Shown here one piece after another: positions 24,736 to 33,767 of a DNA stretch of 55,953 nucleotides. Source of the DNA: an uncultured Chthonomonadales bacterium (lineage in GTDB: Bacteria; Armatimonadota; Chthonomonadetes; Chthonomonadales; CAJBBX01); assembly GCA_938005745.1 (NCBI GenBank), contig CALLMM010000017.1, positions 1 through 55,953 on the forward strand. Reading direction: 5' to 3'. The translations under genes were made by a program, and so were the position numbers. The notes under the pieces were generated by a model. It was given only the letters and a program-made list of their open reading frames with translations. It had not been told where the DNA came from and did no database searches. Each line of letters starts with the position of its first letter. The first letter of the stretch is position 1.

Positions 24736-27486
24736 CTACTCCCGCATCCGGATCACAAACTCCAGACGCTGACCGCTGTCTATTCTCAGGGGCGTATCGA
24801 AGGTGAAGACCAGGTTGCCCCGGCTGTCGCGCCCGGCTTTTCCGGACACCGGCGCGCGCGCCAGACTGGCGGTTATCTGCGGCGCAGCCAGCCCGATATT
24901 GGGCAGGGTTACCTTCTGAAGCGTCAGTCCCGCCCCGCTCTGTATCAGCTCCTGCGAGACGGCGATAGGAGTCGTGCGGTCCAGGCGGAAGCTAAGGATC
25001 GTCCGCGTCGGACCGGGACGGTACTCCAGCCATGCCCAGAATGTCGGCGCAAAGAGCGGCGCGGAGAGCGCGCGCTGCCCCGCCGGCAGGCGGGGCGTCA
25101 GGATCAACCGTCCCTGCGGCAGGTCGAGCGAAAAGCCGAGCAGCGCGTTCATAAAGTGCCAGCTTGCCGGACTGCTCAGAGAGGCTCCGGCTCCCGCGCG
25201 GCTCCCATCCTCCAGCCGCAATCGCTCCGGAGAGGGGAAGGGCGCGCGGGCGCGCTCCAGAGCGGCGGATTGAAGCCGCTGCGCCAGCGTCAGCCCTTCC
25301 GCCGCTCTTCCGCGCAGGGTATAGAGGCTCGCCTGATAGGTGATCGCCTGCGGCAGCCAGAGGTACGGCTCTCCCGCAGGCTTTCCTTCGCGGTCCACCG
25401 CCAGCGCGGGACCGAAGGGGGAGGCGCGGTCATTGAGAATCAGCAGCTCCTCCGTCGTCTTCTCCACGATCTCGTCCGGAAGCGCGTCCCCCGCCTCCAG
25501 CGTATCCGCCATCCAGACTCCCGCCAGGATCGCAGCGAAACAGACCTGCCGGGATTCGGAGAGGGGATAGAGGTTCAAGAACCGCCCGTTCCAGAAGCCG
25601 CCCCGGATCCGATCCTGCGCCGTCTCAAACCAGGAGGCGCACTGCGCGGCGAAACGCCGATCCTGCATCGCCGCAGCCATGCGCTCCATCATCCTCAGAG
25701 ATGCCAGCCACAGCGCTGCCTGATAGCCGGGCGCACGGTCGAACGGGTCGTCTTCCCCGCCGGACGCCCCCGACAGCGTCAGGATCTCCCCATTGCGAGT
25801 CTGCACCGCCAGATACTCCAGAGCGCGGCGCGCGGAGGGGTAGCGCTCATCCAGAAAACGCTGATCGCCCGTCCACAGATAGTGGCGATAGACCTGATAG
25901 AGGTAGGCGGCGACGACGCCGACCTCGCGAATGCGAAAAGGCGTCTGTGAAGAAGACGGCGCCGTGAGGGCGGAGAGAGATGTATCTGGCGCTCTGGGTG
26001 ATGGCGTCTCCGGCGTCGGGTTGACTGCCGGAACGCCCTGCACAAGCTGCTCATCCAGATTCCCGTAGTAGCGGGATATTGCGCCGGAAGGAGCCTGCGT
26101 CGCCGCATAGTGCCGAAGCTCCTGACGCTCCATCGCCGGGAAGAAGACGGAGAGCATCGGCTGTGCGAAGAGACGCCGATCCAGCGATCCCAGCCTCCCC
26201 TGCCCCTCAACCGGACTCTCCAGCAGCGCAAAGAGCGGTTCGCCGGGCTTTGCGCCGCCTCCTCCGCCATCCCGTGTTAAGACCGTGTGGGTGAAGAGCG
26301 CGCTGGAGTCGTTGATGACCTGGCGCATGAGCCATTCGGGGAGCGTCGAGCGCAGGAGACGGTTCTGCCACTCCTCGGTCAGCGTGGCGAGAAACAGGCG
26401 ATTTTCCAGCGCGTAGCGGGCGACCTCCGCTGCGTCGGCAAAGGACTTCTCGTAGAAGTGTCCGTACTGCGCGTCGGTGATGGTGTAGTGTCGGGGCGTG
26501 TGCCAGGCGATCACAAAGGGTATCTCGCGGGTCTCGCGCTCCTTCAGCGCGATCTTCACGCAGACGGCTCCGGCGGGATGAACCCTGCCCTCCTCTCCCG
26601 CGCCGACCGTGCCGGAGATCGTCCCCTCCCGCTGAAACTCCTCCCACCACGCCGGTTTCGCCTCCCGCGCGTTCCACCCCGCCGTCATCACCTTCGCCTC
26701 GGGGATGGCGGGCTGAGTCATCAGCGCATAGTTTCCGCGCGCGTTATAGACCAGCCGATTGGCGGGAAGTACCGCCGGCAGCGCAAGGCTGTCCAGCAGG
26801 AGACCGAACTGTCCGTTGCGGGAAGGAAGGGGTTTCACGCTGTTTCCGTTCCGATCCGAAAACGCGCCGCGCGCCGCGCTTCCGCCCACCCCCAGAAAGT
26901 TTTCCCAGGAGAAGACCAGCGACGCCTCCACCGGCGCGCGCGATTCGTTTTTCAGTGTGAATACGAACAGCGCGACCGGCAGCGAGGAGTTCTTCAGATC
27001 GGCAGGGATGAGCGGCGAGAAGGCGCGCAGCGAGAGGCGAACCGGCAGCGCGGGGTCGGGGTACTCCAGAAACGCCTGCGGAAACAGCCCTCGATACTCT
27101 ATCGCGCTGATCGCGGGAAGCTGATAGGCGTTTTGAAGCGAGAGAACGCGGGACAGTTTGCGCCCCCCGGCATCTGTCCATAGGGCGGCAAAACAGCCCG
27201 GAAGATCGCCGATCGGATGATCCCGGTTATTGTTGATGGTCGCCTGCGAGATCGTGCCGTCCGTGAGAAGCTGAAACGTTCCGCAGCCGATCCCCCCCAG
27301 CGGAACGCCGTTCAGAAGCCGCTGCGAGCGAATGACGCCCTGTTCGGCAGACTGCGACGGCTGCGCCACGCCCCCTCCAGCGCCGAGGAACAGCGAAGCC
27401 AGCAGCCACACGACGACGGGGGCAGGCTTCCAACCCTGCCCCCGATTCGTCTCCTTTCGAACAAAACTGCGGTTTCGGCGGAGCAT
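24736..27486 (-). CDS. GH116-like secreted glycosidase (bile-acid beta-glucosidase/GBA2 family)
   Basis: A 916-residue protein with an N-terminal signal (about residues 22–41). LLNGVPLGGIGCGTFQLL (57–74) and FSPLIPADLKNSSLPVALF are conserved opening blocks of GH116, whose members hydrolyse beta-glucosides and glucosylceramide with retention. By alignment from memory, Glu423 in 'LLESPVEGQG' fits the nucleophile position and Asp583 in 'EDDPFDRAPGY' the acid/base, but the Y-N-T-Y-D block that normally follows the nucleophile is absent. Activity or substrate may therefore differ from characterised enzymes. It lies 32 nt after a secreted CBM9-like protein gene, with GGGAGAGAG directly before the ATG. 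Confidence 0.8.
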   Translation of the reverse strand: MLRRNRSFVRKETNRGQGWKPAPVVVWLLASLFLGAGGGVAQPSQSAEQGVIRSQRLLNGVPLGGIGCGTFQLLTDGTISQATINNNRDHPIGDLPGCFAALWTDAGGRKLSRVLSLQNAYQLPAISAIEYRGLFPQAFLEYPDPALPVRLSLRAFSPLIPADLKNSSLPVALFVFTLKNESRAPVEASLVFSWENFLGVGGSAARGAFSDRNGNSVKPLPSRNGQFGLLLDSLALPAVLPANRLVYNARGNYALMTQPAIPEAKVMTAGWNAREAKPAWWEEFQREGTISGTVGAGEEGRVHPAGAVCVKIALKERETREIPFVIAWHTPRHYTITDAQYGHFYEKSFADAAEVARYALENRLFLATLTEEWQNRLLRSTLPEWLMRQVINDSSALFTHTVLTRDGGGGGAKPGEPLFALLESPVEGQGRLGSLDRRLFAQPMLSVFFPAMERQELRHYAATQAPSGAISRYYGNLDEQLVQGVPAVNPTPETPSPRAPDTSLSALTAPSSSQTPFRIREVGVVAAYLYQVYRHYLWTGDQRFLDERYPSARRALEYLAVQTRNGEILTLSGASGGEDDPFDRAPGYQAALWLASLRMMERMAAAMQDRRFAAQCASWFETAQDRIRGGFWNGRFLNLYPLSESRQVCFAAILAGVWMADTLEAGDALPDEIVEKTTEELLILNDRASPFGPALAVDREGKPAGEPYLWLPQAITYQASLYTLRGRAAEGLTLAQRLQSAALERARAPFPSPERLRLEDGSRAGAGASLSSPASWHFMNALLGFSLDLPQGRLILTPRLPAGQRALSAPLFAPTFWAWLEYRPGPTRTILSFRLDRTTPIAVSQELIQSGAGLTLQKVTLPNIGLAAPQITASLARAPVSGKAGRDSRGNLVFTFDTPLRIDSGQRLEFVIRMRE

Positions 27487-27518
27487 CTCTCTCCCTGTCT
27501 GTGAGTCGTCTGCGCCCC

Positions 27519-28916
27519 TTACGGGTTCGCGGGAGACGCGGGGGTCTCCGACGCGCGCGCCACCCGCACCACGCGGCGCGCCTTCCAGGTCTTGCCGCGC
27601 CAGGTGACGGTCGCATGGACGATATACTCGCCGGCTTGGGTGGTGGAGGGAACGGTTACAAAGAAGGTGGAGCGGGACGAGGCGTCCTCGCGCTCCGCCA
27701 CGAACTCCTTCTTGCGTCTTCCCTTCACCTCCCAGCCCGCCGGAACCTCGATCTCTACCTCTCCCCGCGCACGTCCCGGAACCGCGCTGAAGATATCCAC
27801 CGAGACCCGCAGCGGGGTCGGACCGACGATCGTCAGGCTCTCCGGCTCCGTCACCATCTGCACGCCGATCGGCTCCACCACTGAAAAGGTGGTCGTGCTG
27901 GAGACGATGGCGCCGTTGTCAAGCTGGGCGGTCGCGGTGAACTTGTAGAAGCCCGGAATGGCGGCGTCGGGAAGCGTGCTGCTGTAGTTGAGTCGCAGCG
28001 TCTTCAGTCCGCGCAGGGGCGGCAGATTGACCTCACGCACGGTCTTCAGCAGGTCTTCTGCGGCGGCTTCTCCCTGCCAGGTGATGGATCGAATGCGCCG
28101 CTCGGTGTCGGTCTGATTGGAGATTTCAAAGACAGCGCGCAGCGGCTGACCGGCGATCAGCTTATCATCGTCCAGCCGCAGGCGCGGAGCCAGTCCTGGC
28201 GCGGCGACGCTCTTCGCCTCCACCAGCGTGATGTCCACCAGCAGACGGGGCGCAAACGGCTGCACGGGCGCGGGGGTCGCCTCCTCCGGCAGAAAATCGG
28301 CGCGGCAGGAGAGCGCGGCGTTGGGGCGCAGGCTCAGTCCGGCGGTTCCTCGGGGGATCGCCATCTCGATCACCTGCCCGCTCCCGACCGCCTTCGCCAC
28401 CAGTTGAATCGTGCTCGTGTCCACCACCTTATCGTTCCAGACCGGACCGTCGCGATTGGTCGCCCCGTCAAGAATCCGCGCGGAGACCGGAGGAAGCCCG
28501 GAGGAACCCATCGGAGCGACGGTCAGTTCCAGATTGTCCGCGCCTCGCGACCAGCCGTCCGCGCTGCAGTCCAGGCTGAAGATCAGCCAGGCGGGCTGAC
28601 TGGTGGAGGCGCCGACATAGAGAAAATCGTCATCCCAGTTGACATAGACGGTCCCTTTCACCGCCTGATCGTCTATCGTATACAGAGGCGTCCACTCATT
28701 CTCGCCGATGACCCCGTCCAGAACCGGGCGCAGCTTCAGCCGCTGCGGCTCATACGGATAGCGCGGTCGCTGAGCGAAGTTGATATTCGCAGCCGCCTGC
28801 CGGATGACAGGCTCCGCCGGACGCACCGGAGGCTCCTCCTGCGCAGACAGGGCAGAGGCGACGAGCAGACAGGTCGCCGCACACAGAGTATAAGGGAGGT
28901 GAAATTTGAGACGCAA
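27519..28916 (-). CDS. Secreted CBM9-like carbohydrate-binding protein
   Basis: A 465-residue exported protein. Residues 1–26 (RLKFHLPYTLCAATCLLVAS then ALSAQ) form a signal peptide. Residues about 60–210 match the CBM9/DOMON-like sandwich: 'LDGVIGENEWTPL', 'VYVNWDDDFLYVGAST' and 'DNLELTVAP'. The rest contains two Ig-like or NEW3-type segments (about 245–345 and 350–455) that usually support surface enzymes. I place the start at the TTG at 28916 because GGAGGAG lies 7 nt upstream and the signal then begins at residue 1; the longest frame would add 20 residues from 28976. It is the first gene of a pair with the GH116-like enzyme. Confidence 0.75.
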   Translation of the reverse strand: MRLKFHLPYTLCAATCLLVASALSAQEEPPVRPAEPVIRQAAANINFAQRPRYPYEPQRLKLRPVLDGVIGENEWTPLYTIDDQAVKGTVYVNWDDDFLYVGASTSQPAWLIFSLDCSADGWSRGADNLELTVAPMGSSGLPPVSARILDGATNRDGPVWNDKVVDTSTIQLVAKAVGSGQVIEMAIPRGTAGLSLRPNAALSCRADFLPEEATPAPVQPFAPRLLVDITLVEAKSVAAPGLAPRLRLDDDKLIAGQPLRAVFEISNQTDTERRIRSITWQGEAAAEDLLKTVREVNLPPLRGLKTLRLNYSSTLPDAAIPGFYKFTATAQLDNGAIVSSTTTFSVVEPIGVQMVTEPESLTIVGPTPLRVSVDIFSAVPGRARGEVEIEVPAGWEVKGRRKKEFVAEREDASSRSTFFVTVPSTTQAGEYIVHATVTWRGKTWKARRVVRVARASETPASPANP

Positions 28917-29088
28917 CGCGGGTCTCCTCCTATGAAGAGGCGTTTCGGACTGTACAGAGCGCCGGATGTGAAACATGAGGGCGTAGAGAGCGATCCATTC
29001 ACGTCCCGGGGTGAATTGACTCTAGCATCTTTGCCGGGTTGTGTCAAGCGCAGCCGCGCGGCTTCTCGCCCCGGACATCATTTCGGCG

Positions 29089-29118
29089 TTGTCGCGCAGT
29101 GAGCCTGCATGATATAAT
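29089..29118 (+). promoter_or_regulatory. Extended -10 promoter of the aroF operon
   Basis: TATAAT at 29113–29118 preceded by TGA (an extended -10, TGn) and a TTGTCG -35 (29089–29094) at 18 bp. It lies 31 nt before the aroF ATG, and AGGAAGGA (29133–29140) serves as Shine–Dalgarno. Confidence 0.75.
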
Positions 29119-29149
29119 GGTTCTCCATACTCAGGAAGGACGCACTCGG

Positions 29150-30172
29150 ATGATTATCATTCTCAATCCCGGCGCTACCGAAGCGCAGCTGGGTGAGCTG
29201 ACCGCCGACCTGGAGGCGCGCGGCTACGGCATTCACCTCTCAAAAGGCGTGGAGCGCACCATAGTCGGGGTGATTGGAACCCCGGAGCGCGATAAGGAGG
29301 ACCTGATCGCGCAGTTTGAGTCGCTCTCTTATGTGGAGCGAGTGATCCCGATACTGAAACCCTACAAACTGGTGGATCGCGCCTTCAAACCGGAAGGAAC
29401 CGTCCTGAATGTGCGGGGGGTGGAGATCGGTGGAAGACGCCTCTGCGTCATGGCGGGTCCCTGCACGGTGGAGTCGCCGGAGATGCTGTTTGAGACGGCG
29501 CGGTTTGTAAAAGAGCAGGGCGCGCATATTCTTCGCGGCGGAGCCTTCAAGCCCTCCACCTCCCCCTACTCCTTTCACGGGATGGGGGAAGCGGGTCTGA
29601 AGCTGCTGGCGGAAGCCCGCGAGATGACCGGCATGCCCATCATTACCGAGGTGATGGATACCCGTGACGTGGAGCTTGTCTGCCGCTACACCGATATCCT
29701 GCAGGTCGGAACGCGCAATATGACCAACTTCTCGCTGCTGCGCGAGATCGGGGATACCCGCGTTCCGGTGATGCTCAAGCGCGGCTGGGCGAGCAAGATC
29801 GAGGAGTGGCTGCAGGCGGCGGAGTACATTGCCTCGCGCGGCAACTATCAGATCATTCTCTGCGAACGCGGCATCCGCACCTTTGAGACCTACACCCGCA
29901 ACACCTTCGACCTGAACGCCATCCCGGCGATCAAGGAGCTTTCCCATCTGCCCGTCATCGCCGACCCGGCGCACGGAACCGGTAAATGGAGCCTGGTCAA
30001 CGCGGTCGCGCGCGGCGCGGTGGCTGCCGGAGCCGACGGGGTGATGATTGAGGTGCACCCCTCTCCGGAGAAGGCGCTGAAGGACGGGAGCCAGTCGCTG
30101 AAGTTCGAGGTGTTTGCGCAGATGATGCGGGAGCTTGCGCCGATCGCCGGAGCCGTCGGCAGATCGCTATGA
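29150..30172 (+). CDS. aroF: 3-deoxy-7-phosphoheptulonate synthase (DAHP synthase)
   Basis: A 340-residue DAHP synthase of the Ibeta class, which condenses PEP and erythrose-4-phosphate to start the shikimate pathway. The first ~70 residues (MIIILNPGATEAQLGELT…) form the ferredoxin-like N-terminal regulatory domain of this class. The catalytic barrel shows MAGPCTVES, GGAFKPSTSPYSFHGMG, LKRGWASKIEEWL, CERGIRTFE, DPAHGTGKWSLV and IEVHPSPEKALKDGSQSL. The frame is open 37 codons further upstream, but the ATG at 29150 has AGGAAGGA 9 nt upstream and gives the family N-terminus. tyrA overlaps its stop by 4 nt. Confidence 0.95.
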   Translation: MIIILNPGATEAQLGELTADLEARGYGIHLSKGVERTIVGVIGTPERDKEDLIAQFESLSYVERVIPILKPYKLVDRAFKPEGTVLNVRGVEIGGRRLCVMAGPCTVESPEMLFETARFVKEQGAHILRGGAFKPSTSPYSFHGMGEAGLKLLAEAREMTGMPIITEVMDTRDVELVCRYTDILQVGTRNMTNFSLLREIGDTRVPVMLKRGWASKIEEWLQAAEYIASRGNYQIILCERGIRTFETYTRNTFDLNAIPAIKELSHLPVIADPAHGTGKWSLVNAVARGAVAAGADGVMIEVHPSPEKALKDGSQSLKFEVFAQMMRELAPIAGAVGRSL

Positions 30173-31032
30173 GCGAAACGACGCCGCCGCAGGTGGTCGC
30201 CATTCTGGGGCTGGGGCTGATCGGAGGGTCGGCAGGGATGGCGCTGCGACGCCGCTTCCCCGCCGCAGCCGTGATCGGCTGGGACCGCAGCCCGGAAGCC
30301 TGCGCGCGGGCGCAGGAGCGCGGCGCGATTGACCGGACGGCGGCGCAGGCGGCGCAGGCGGCGAGGGAGGCGGAGATCGTCCTCCTCGCCGTTCCGGTTC
30401 AGTCGGTCATCCCGCTGCTGGAAGAGATTGTCCCGCATCTGAGACCGGACGCAGTCGTTACCGACACAGGCAGCGTGAAGCGCCGCATTGCGCAGCAGGC
30501 GACGCAGATCTACGGCGGCGGGTTTATCGGCGGGCACCCCATGGCGGGAGCGGTCGAATCGGGTATCGGCGCCGCTTCGCCCAACCTGTTTGAGGGCGCG
30601 CCCTGGATCCTGACGCCCACCCCGCAGACCGACGAAGAGACGACCGCCGCGGTCTCCTCGCTGATAGAGCGTATCGGGGCTGTGCCGCGATACTGCGATC
30701 CGGAGACCCACGACCGCTGGATCGCCGCCCTGAGCCATCTGCCGCATCTGCTCGCCTATGGACTGGCGCAGACCGCTTTCCTACAAGTCTCGGAGGAGGG
30801 ACGCGCCTGCGCCGCGGGCAGCTTTCGCGACGGCGCGCGCGTGGCGAAGAGCAGCCCCGCCTTTTGGACGGAGATCATGCTGGATAATCGCGACGCGCTG
30901 CTGTCATCGCTGGAGATGGTTCAGGGATGGCTGGAGAAGGCGCGCATCAGTCTGGAGAGCCGGGACGCCGAAGCCCTCTATCGTCTGCTGGAGCAGGCGC
31001 ACGCGGCGCACAGACGGTTTCCCCCACGCTAG
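30169..31032 (+). CDS. tyrA: Prephenate dehydrogenase
   Basis: A 287-residue NAD(P)-dependent enzyme that oxidises and decarboxylates prephenate to 4-hydroxyphenylpyruvate for tyrosine synthesis. It shows the Rossmann motif ILGLGLIGGSAGMALR (residues 12–27), VTDTGSVK, GGHPMAG (the His and Gly that contact prephenate) and 'HDRWIAALSHLPHLLAYGL' with the conserved SHLPH. It has no ACT or chorismate mutase domain. ATGA overlap with aroF shows it is part of the aroF-tyrA-aroA-cmk-plsC run. Confidence 0.94.
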   Translation: MSETTPPQVVAILGLGLIGGSAGMALRRRFPAAAVIGWDRSPEACARAQERGAIDRTAAQAAQAAREAEIVLLAVPVQSVIPLLEEIVPHLRPDAVVTDTGSVKRRIAQQATQIYGGGFIGGHPMAGAVESGIGAASPNLFEGAPWILTPTPQTDEETTAAVSSLIERIGAVPRYCDPETHDRWIAALSHLPHLLAYGLAQTAFLQVSEEGRACAAGSFRDGARVAKSSPAFWTEIMLDNRDALLSSLEMVQGWLEKARISLESRDAEALYRLLEQAHAAHRRFPPR

Positions 31033-31084
31033 CGCACACCGTTCAGAACAGGCAGCCGATCTCTTCAAGCCCGTCATGCTGAGG

Positions 31085-31090
31085 TACAAT
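31085..31090 (+). promoter_or_regulatory. -10-like element 6 nt before the aroA start
   Basis: TACAAT (31085–31090) is followed by GCAAGT and then the aroA ATG at 31097. No good Shine–Dalgarno precedes the ATG. If used, transcription would begin at or next to the start codon. The -35 (TCTTCA, 31062–31067) is weak. The same 6-nt geometry occurs at selB. Confidence 0.45.
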
Positions 31091-31096
31091 GCAAGT

Positions 31097-32383
31097 ATGA
31101 AAGCCATCGTCATACAGCCTGTTGTTCATCCCGTAAAGGGAACGGCGCAAATCCCCGGTTCCAAGAGCATCACCAACCGCGCCCTGCTGCTGGCGGCGCT
31201 GGCGCAGGGCGAATCGCGGATCGAAGGGTCTCTGTTCTCCGACGATACCCGGTATATGGCGGCGGCGCTGGAGCGGCTCGGAATCCGGATCCTCGCGGAG
31301 GAAGACAGCGGGGTCTACGTGGTTCACGGCACGGGAGGGCATATCCCGACCGATCATGCCGACCTCTACGTCGGCAATGCCGGAACCGCCGCGCGTTTCC
31401 TGACCGCCTACGTTACGCTCGGAAAGGGAACCTATCGCCTGGACGGCGTTCCCCGTATGCGCCTGCGTCCCATCCGTGACCTGCTGGACACGCTCCAGCA
31501 GCTTGGCATTGATGCGCGTTCGGAGCAGGGAACCGGATGCCTTCCGGTCGTCATTCACGCCAACGGTCTGCCGGGAGGCGAGGCGACGCTGGATGCGAGT
31601 CAGAGCAGCCAGTTCCTCAGCGCGATGCTGCTGGTCGCCCCCCTCTCCAGAAACGGTATCGGTCTCACCGTTACCGGCGACCCGGTTTCGCAGCCCTATA
31701 TCGAGATGACCCTGCGTATGATGGAGCAGTGGGGGGCGGTCTGGGAGCCGCGCGAGGGGGGCTACTTTGTGCCTGGCAGCCAGACCTACCGCGCGCAGAC
31801 CTACCAGGTGGAGCCGGATGCCTCCAGCGCCTCCTACTTTTTCGCGGCGGCGGCGGTTACCGGCGGGAGCGTGCGCGTGGAGGGACTGGGGCGCGACTCC
31901 CTGCAGGGAGATGTGGACTTTGTGGACGTTCTGGGCAGGATGGGCTGCTCCGTGACGAAAGCGGAGAGCTACATCGAGGTGACGGGATGCGAGCGGCTGC
32001 AGGGGCTGGAGGTGGATATGAACGGCATCTCCGACACCGTGATGACCCTCGCCGCCATCGCCCCCTTCGCCAGCAGCCCGACAACCATCCATAATATCGC
32101 CCACATTCGCCACAAAGAGAGTGACCGGCTTCATGCCATCGCCACAGAGCTGCGCAGGCTGGGGGTTACGGTGGATGAGCGCGCGGACGGGCTGACCATC
32201 CATCCCGCCCCATCCCTGAGACCGGCGGAGATCGAGACCTACGACGACCATCGCATCGCCATGGCGTTCGCCATCACCGGTCTGCGCTCGCCGGGGATCT
32301 CCATCAAAGACCCGGACTGCGTGTCGAAGACCTTCCCGGACTACTTCGAGCGTCTCCGTTCTCTCTGCGCCGACAGCGTCTGA
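31097..32383 (+). CDS. aroA: 3-phosphoshikimate 1-carboxyvinyltransferase (EPSP synthase)
   Basis: A 428-residue enzyme transferring enolpyruvate from PEP to shikimate-3-phosphate. The N-terminal IPGSKSITNRALLLAALA (residues 18–35) binds phosphate. Other blocks are LYVGNAGTAARFLTA (the PEP loop), GVPRMRLRPIRDL, SQSSQFLSAML, RHKESDRLHAIATELRRLG and TYDDHRIAMAFA. The start is the ATG at 31097, which gives MKAIVIQPV; the frame runs 113 codons further upstream inside tyrA and is not used. It lies 64 nt after tyrA, so it may be read from aroF or from the element at 31085. Confidence 0.96.
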   Translation: MKAIVIQPVVHPVKGTAQIPGSKSITNRALLLAALAQGESRIEGSLFSDDTRYMAAALERLGIRILAEEDSGVYVVHGTGGHIPTDHADLYVGNAGTAARFLTAYVTLGKGTYRLDGVPRMRLRPIRDLLDTLQQLGIDARSEQGTGCLPVVIHANGLPGGEATLDASQSSQFLSAMLLVAPLSRNGIGLTVTGDPVSQPYIEMTLRMMEQWGAVWEPREGGYFVPGSQTYRAQTYQVEPDASSASYFFAAAAVTGGSVRVEGLGRDSLQGDVDFVDVLGRMGCSVTKAESYIEVTGCERLQGLEVDMNGISDTVMTLAAIAPFASSPTTIHNIAHIRHKESDRLHAIATELRRLGVTVDERADGLTIHPAPSLRPAEIETYDDHRIAMAFAITGLRSPGISIKDPDCVSKTFPDYFERLRSLCADSV

Positions 32384-32412
32384 TACCGCCATCCGATAGG
32401 AACGTCCACACT

Positions 32413-33120
32413 GTGAAGCGTCTTACCATTGCCATTGACGGTCCGGCAGGCGCCGGAAAGAGCACCGTGGCACGACGTCTGGCGTCGCTGCTGGGCTACG
32501 CCTACATAGATACCGGCGCGATGTACCGCGCGGTCGCCTGGAAAGCGATCCAGCAGGGCATCCCGCTGGAGGACGCAGAGGGGCTGACCCGTCTGGCGCA
32601 GACCATCCGTATCGCCTTCGCGCCCGGCGAAAACGGTGAGCAGCAGGTTCTAGTGGATGGAGAAAATGTAACGCAGGCGATCCGTACGCCGGAGGTCTCC
32701 GCGCTCTCCTCGCCGGTCTCCGCCATCTCCGGAGTGCGCCGCGCACTGGTGGCGCAGCAGCGCGCAATGGGAGACGGGGGCGGCGTGGTGATGGAGGGGC
32801 GCGACATCGGAACGGTGGTGCTGCCCAACGCCGATATCAAAATCTTCCTCACCGCCTCTGAGCAGGAACGCGCCCGCCGGCGCTGGCTGGAACTGACGCA
32901 GAAAGGGCAGACGATCTCGCTTGAAGAGGTTCTGCGCCAGATACAGGAGCGGGACGCGCGCGACTCTACCCGCGCCGACTCGCCTCTTGCACAGGCGCAG
33001 GACAGCATCTTCCTCGACTCCGACGGCGTGCCGGTGGAAGGGATGTCGCCGGTGGAGGGCGTCGTCAACCGCATTCTGGCGATCTGCCGGGAGCGGGGAG
33101 AGCGGAGCCTATGCGGCTGA
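32413..33120 (+). CDS. cmk: Cytidylate kinase
   Basis: A 235-residue nucleoside monophosphate kinase (CMP and dCMP to the diphosphates). The N-terminal IAIDGPAGAGKSTVAR carries the P-loop, followed by AYIDTGAMYRAVA, the CMP-binding insert, VVMEGRDIGTVVLPNA and the lid region ERARRRWLEL…RDARDSTRADSPL. The start is GTG at 32413; AGGA lies about 11 nt upstream. Its place between aroA and plsC is a common bacterial order. Confidence 0.95.
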   Translation: MKRLTIAIDGPAGAGKSTVARRLASLLGYAYIDTGAMYRAVAWKAIQQGIPLEDAEGLTRLAQTIRIAFAPGENGEQQVLVDGENVTQAIRTPEVSALSSPVSAISGVRRALVAQQRAMGDGGGVVMEGRDIGTVVLPNADIKIFLTASEQERARRRWLELTQKGQTISLEEVLRQIQERDARDSTRADSPLAQAQDSIFLDSDGVPVEGMSPVEGVVNRILAICRERGERSLCG

Positions 33121-33761
33121 TCTACCGAACGGCGCGCGCAGTCGTGCGCCTGTGGAGCCGGATATACGGTCGCTGGCAGGTTATCGGTCGCGAGAAGATA
33201 CCGCCAGTCGGACCGGTGATCGTCGCCGCCAACCACGTCAGCTATCTCGATCCGCCGCTGGTCGGCTCCGCCATAGACCGCGAGTGCGCCTTTATGGCGC
33301 GGCACAGCCTCTGGGACAACCGGAAACTCGGCTGGCTCATCACGCGCCTCAACGCCTTCCCGGTCCATCGCGAGAAGCCGGATCGGGCGGTCTTCCGGCG
33401 CGCTCTGGAGGCGCTGGAGAAGGGGCTGGTACTCGTCCTGTTTCCCGAAGGAACCCGCAGCCTGGACGGCAGGCTTCAGAGAGGCGAGCCGGGAGTCGCT
33501 TTCATCGTCCAGAAGTCGGGCGCGAAGGTGGTTCCCTGCGCGCTGATCGGTCCGGAGAAGATGCTGCCGCCCGGCGCGAAGAGGCTGACCCGCGCCCGGA
33601 TCACCATCGTCTTCGGCGACCCGATCTCCTTCCCGCCCGAAGCCTCCCGTGAGGAGATCGCCGCGAGCATCATGCGCGCCATCGCCGCCCTGCTCACCGC
33701 GTACGGCGTTCCCGCCGTCGCTGCGGAGGACTGTCAGCCCTCCCCCTTCGGCAGCCGCTGA
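33111..33761 (+). CDS. plsC: 1-acyl-sn-glycerol-3-phosphate acyltransferase
   Basis: A 216-residue acyltransferase that makes phosphatidic acid. The catalytic motif NHVSYLDP (His-x4-Asp, near residue 42), FPEGTRSLDG (about 105–114) and the later 'VVPCALIG' block are all present. The ATG overlaps the end of cmk by 10 nt. The N-terminus is amphipathic and basic, in keeping with a membrane-surface enzyme. It ends the aroF operon, and a GNAT gene faces it from 33768. Confidence 0.92.
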   Translation: MRLIYRTARAVVRLWSRIYGRWQVIGREKIPPVGPVIVAANHVSYLDPPLVGSAIDRECAFMARHSLWDNRKLGWLITRLNAFPVHREKPDRAVFRRALEALEKGLVLVLFPEGTRSLDGRLQRGEPGVAFIVQKSGAKVVPCALIGPEKMLPPGAKRLTRARITIVFGDPISFPPEASREEIAASIMRAIAALLTAYGVPAVAAEDCQPSPFGSR

Positions 33762-33767
33762 CCCCGA

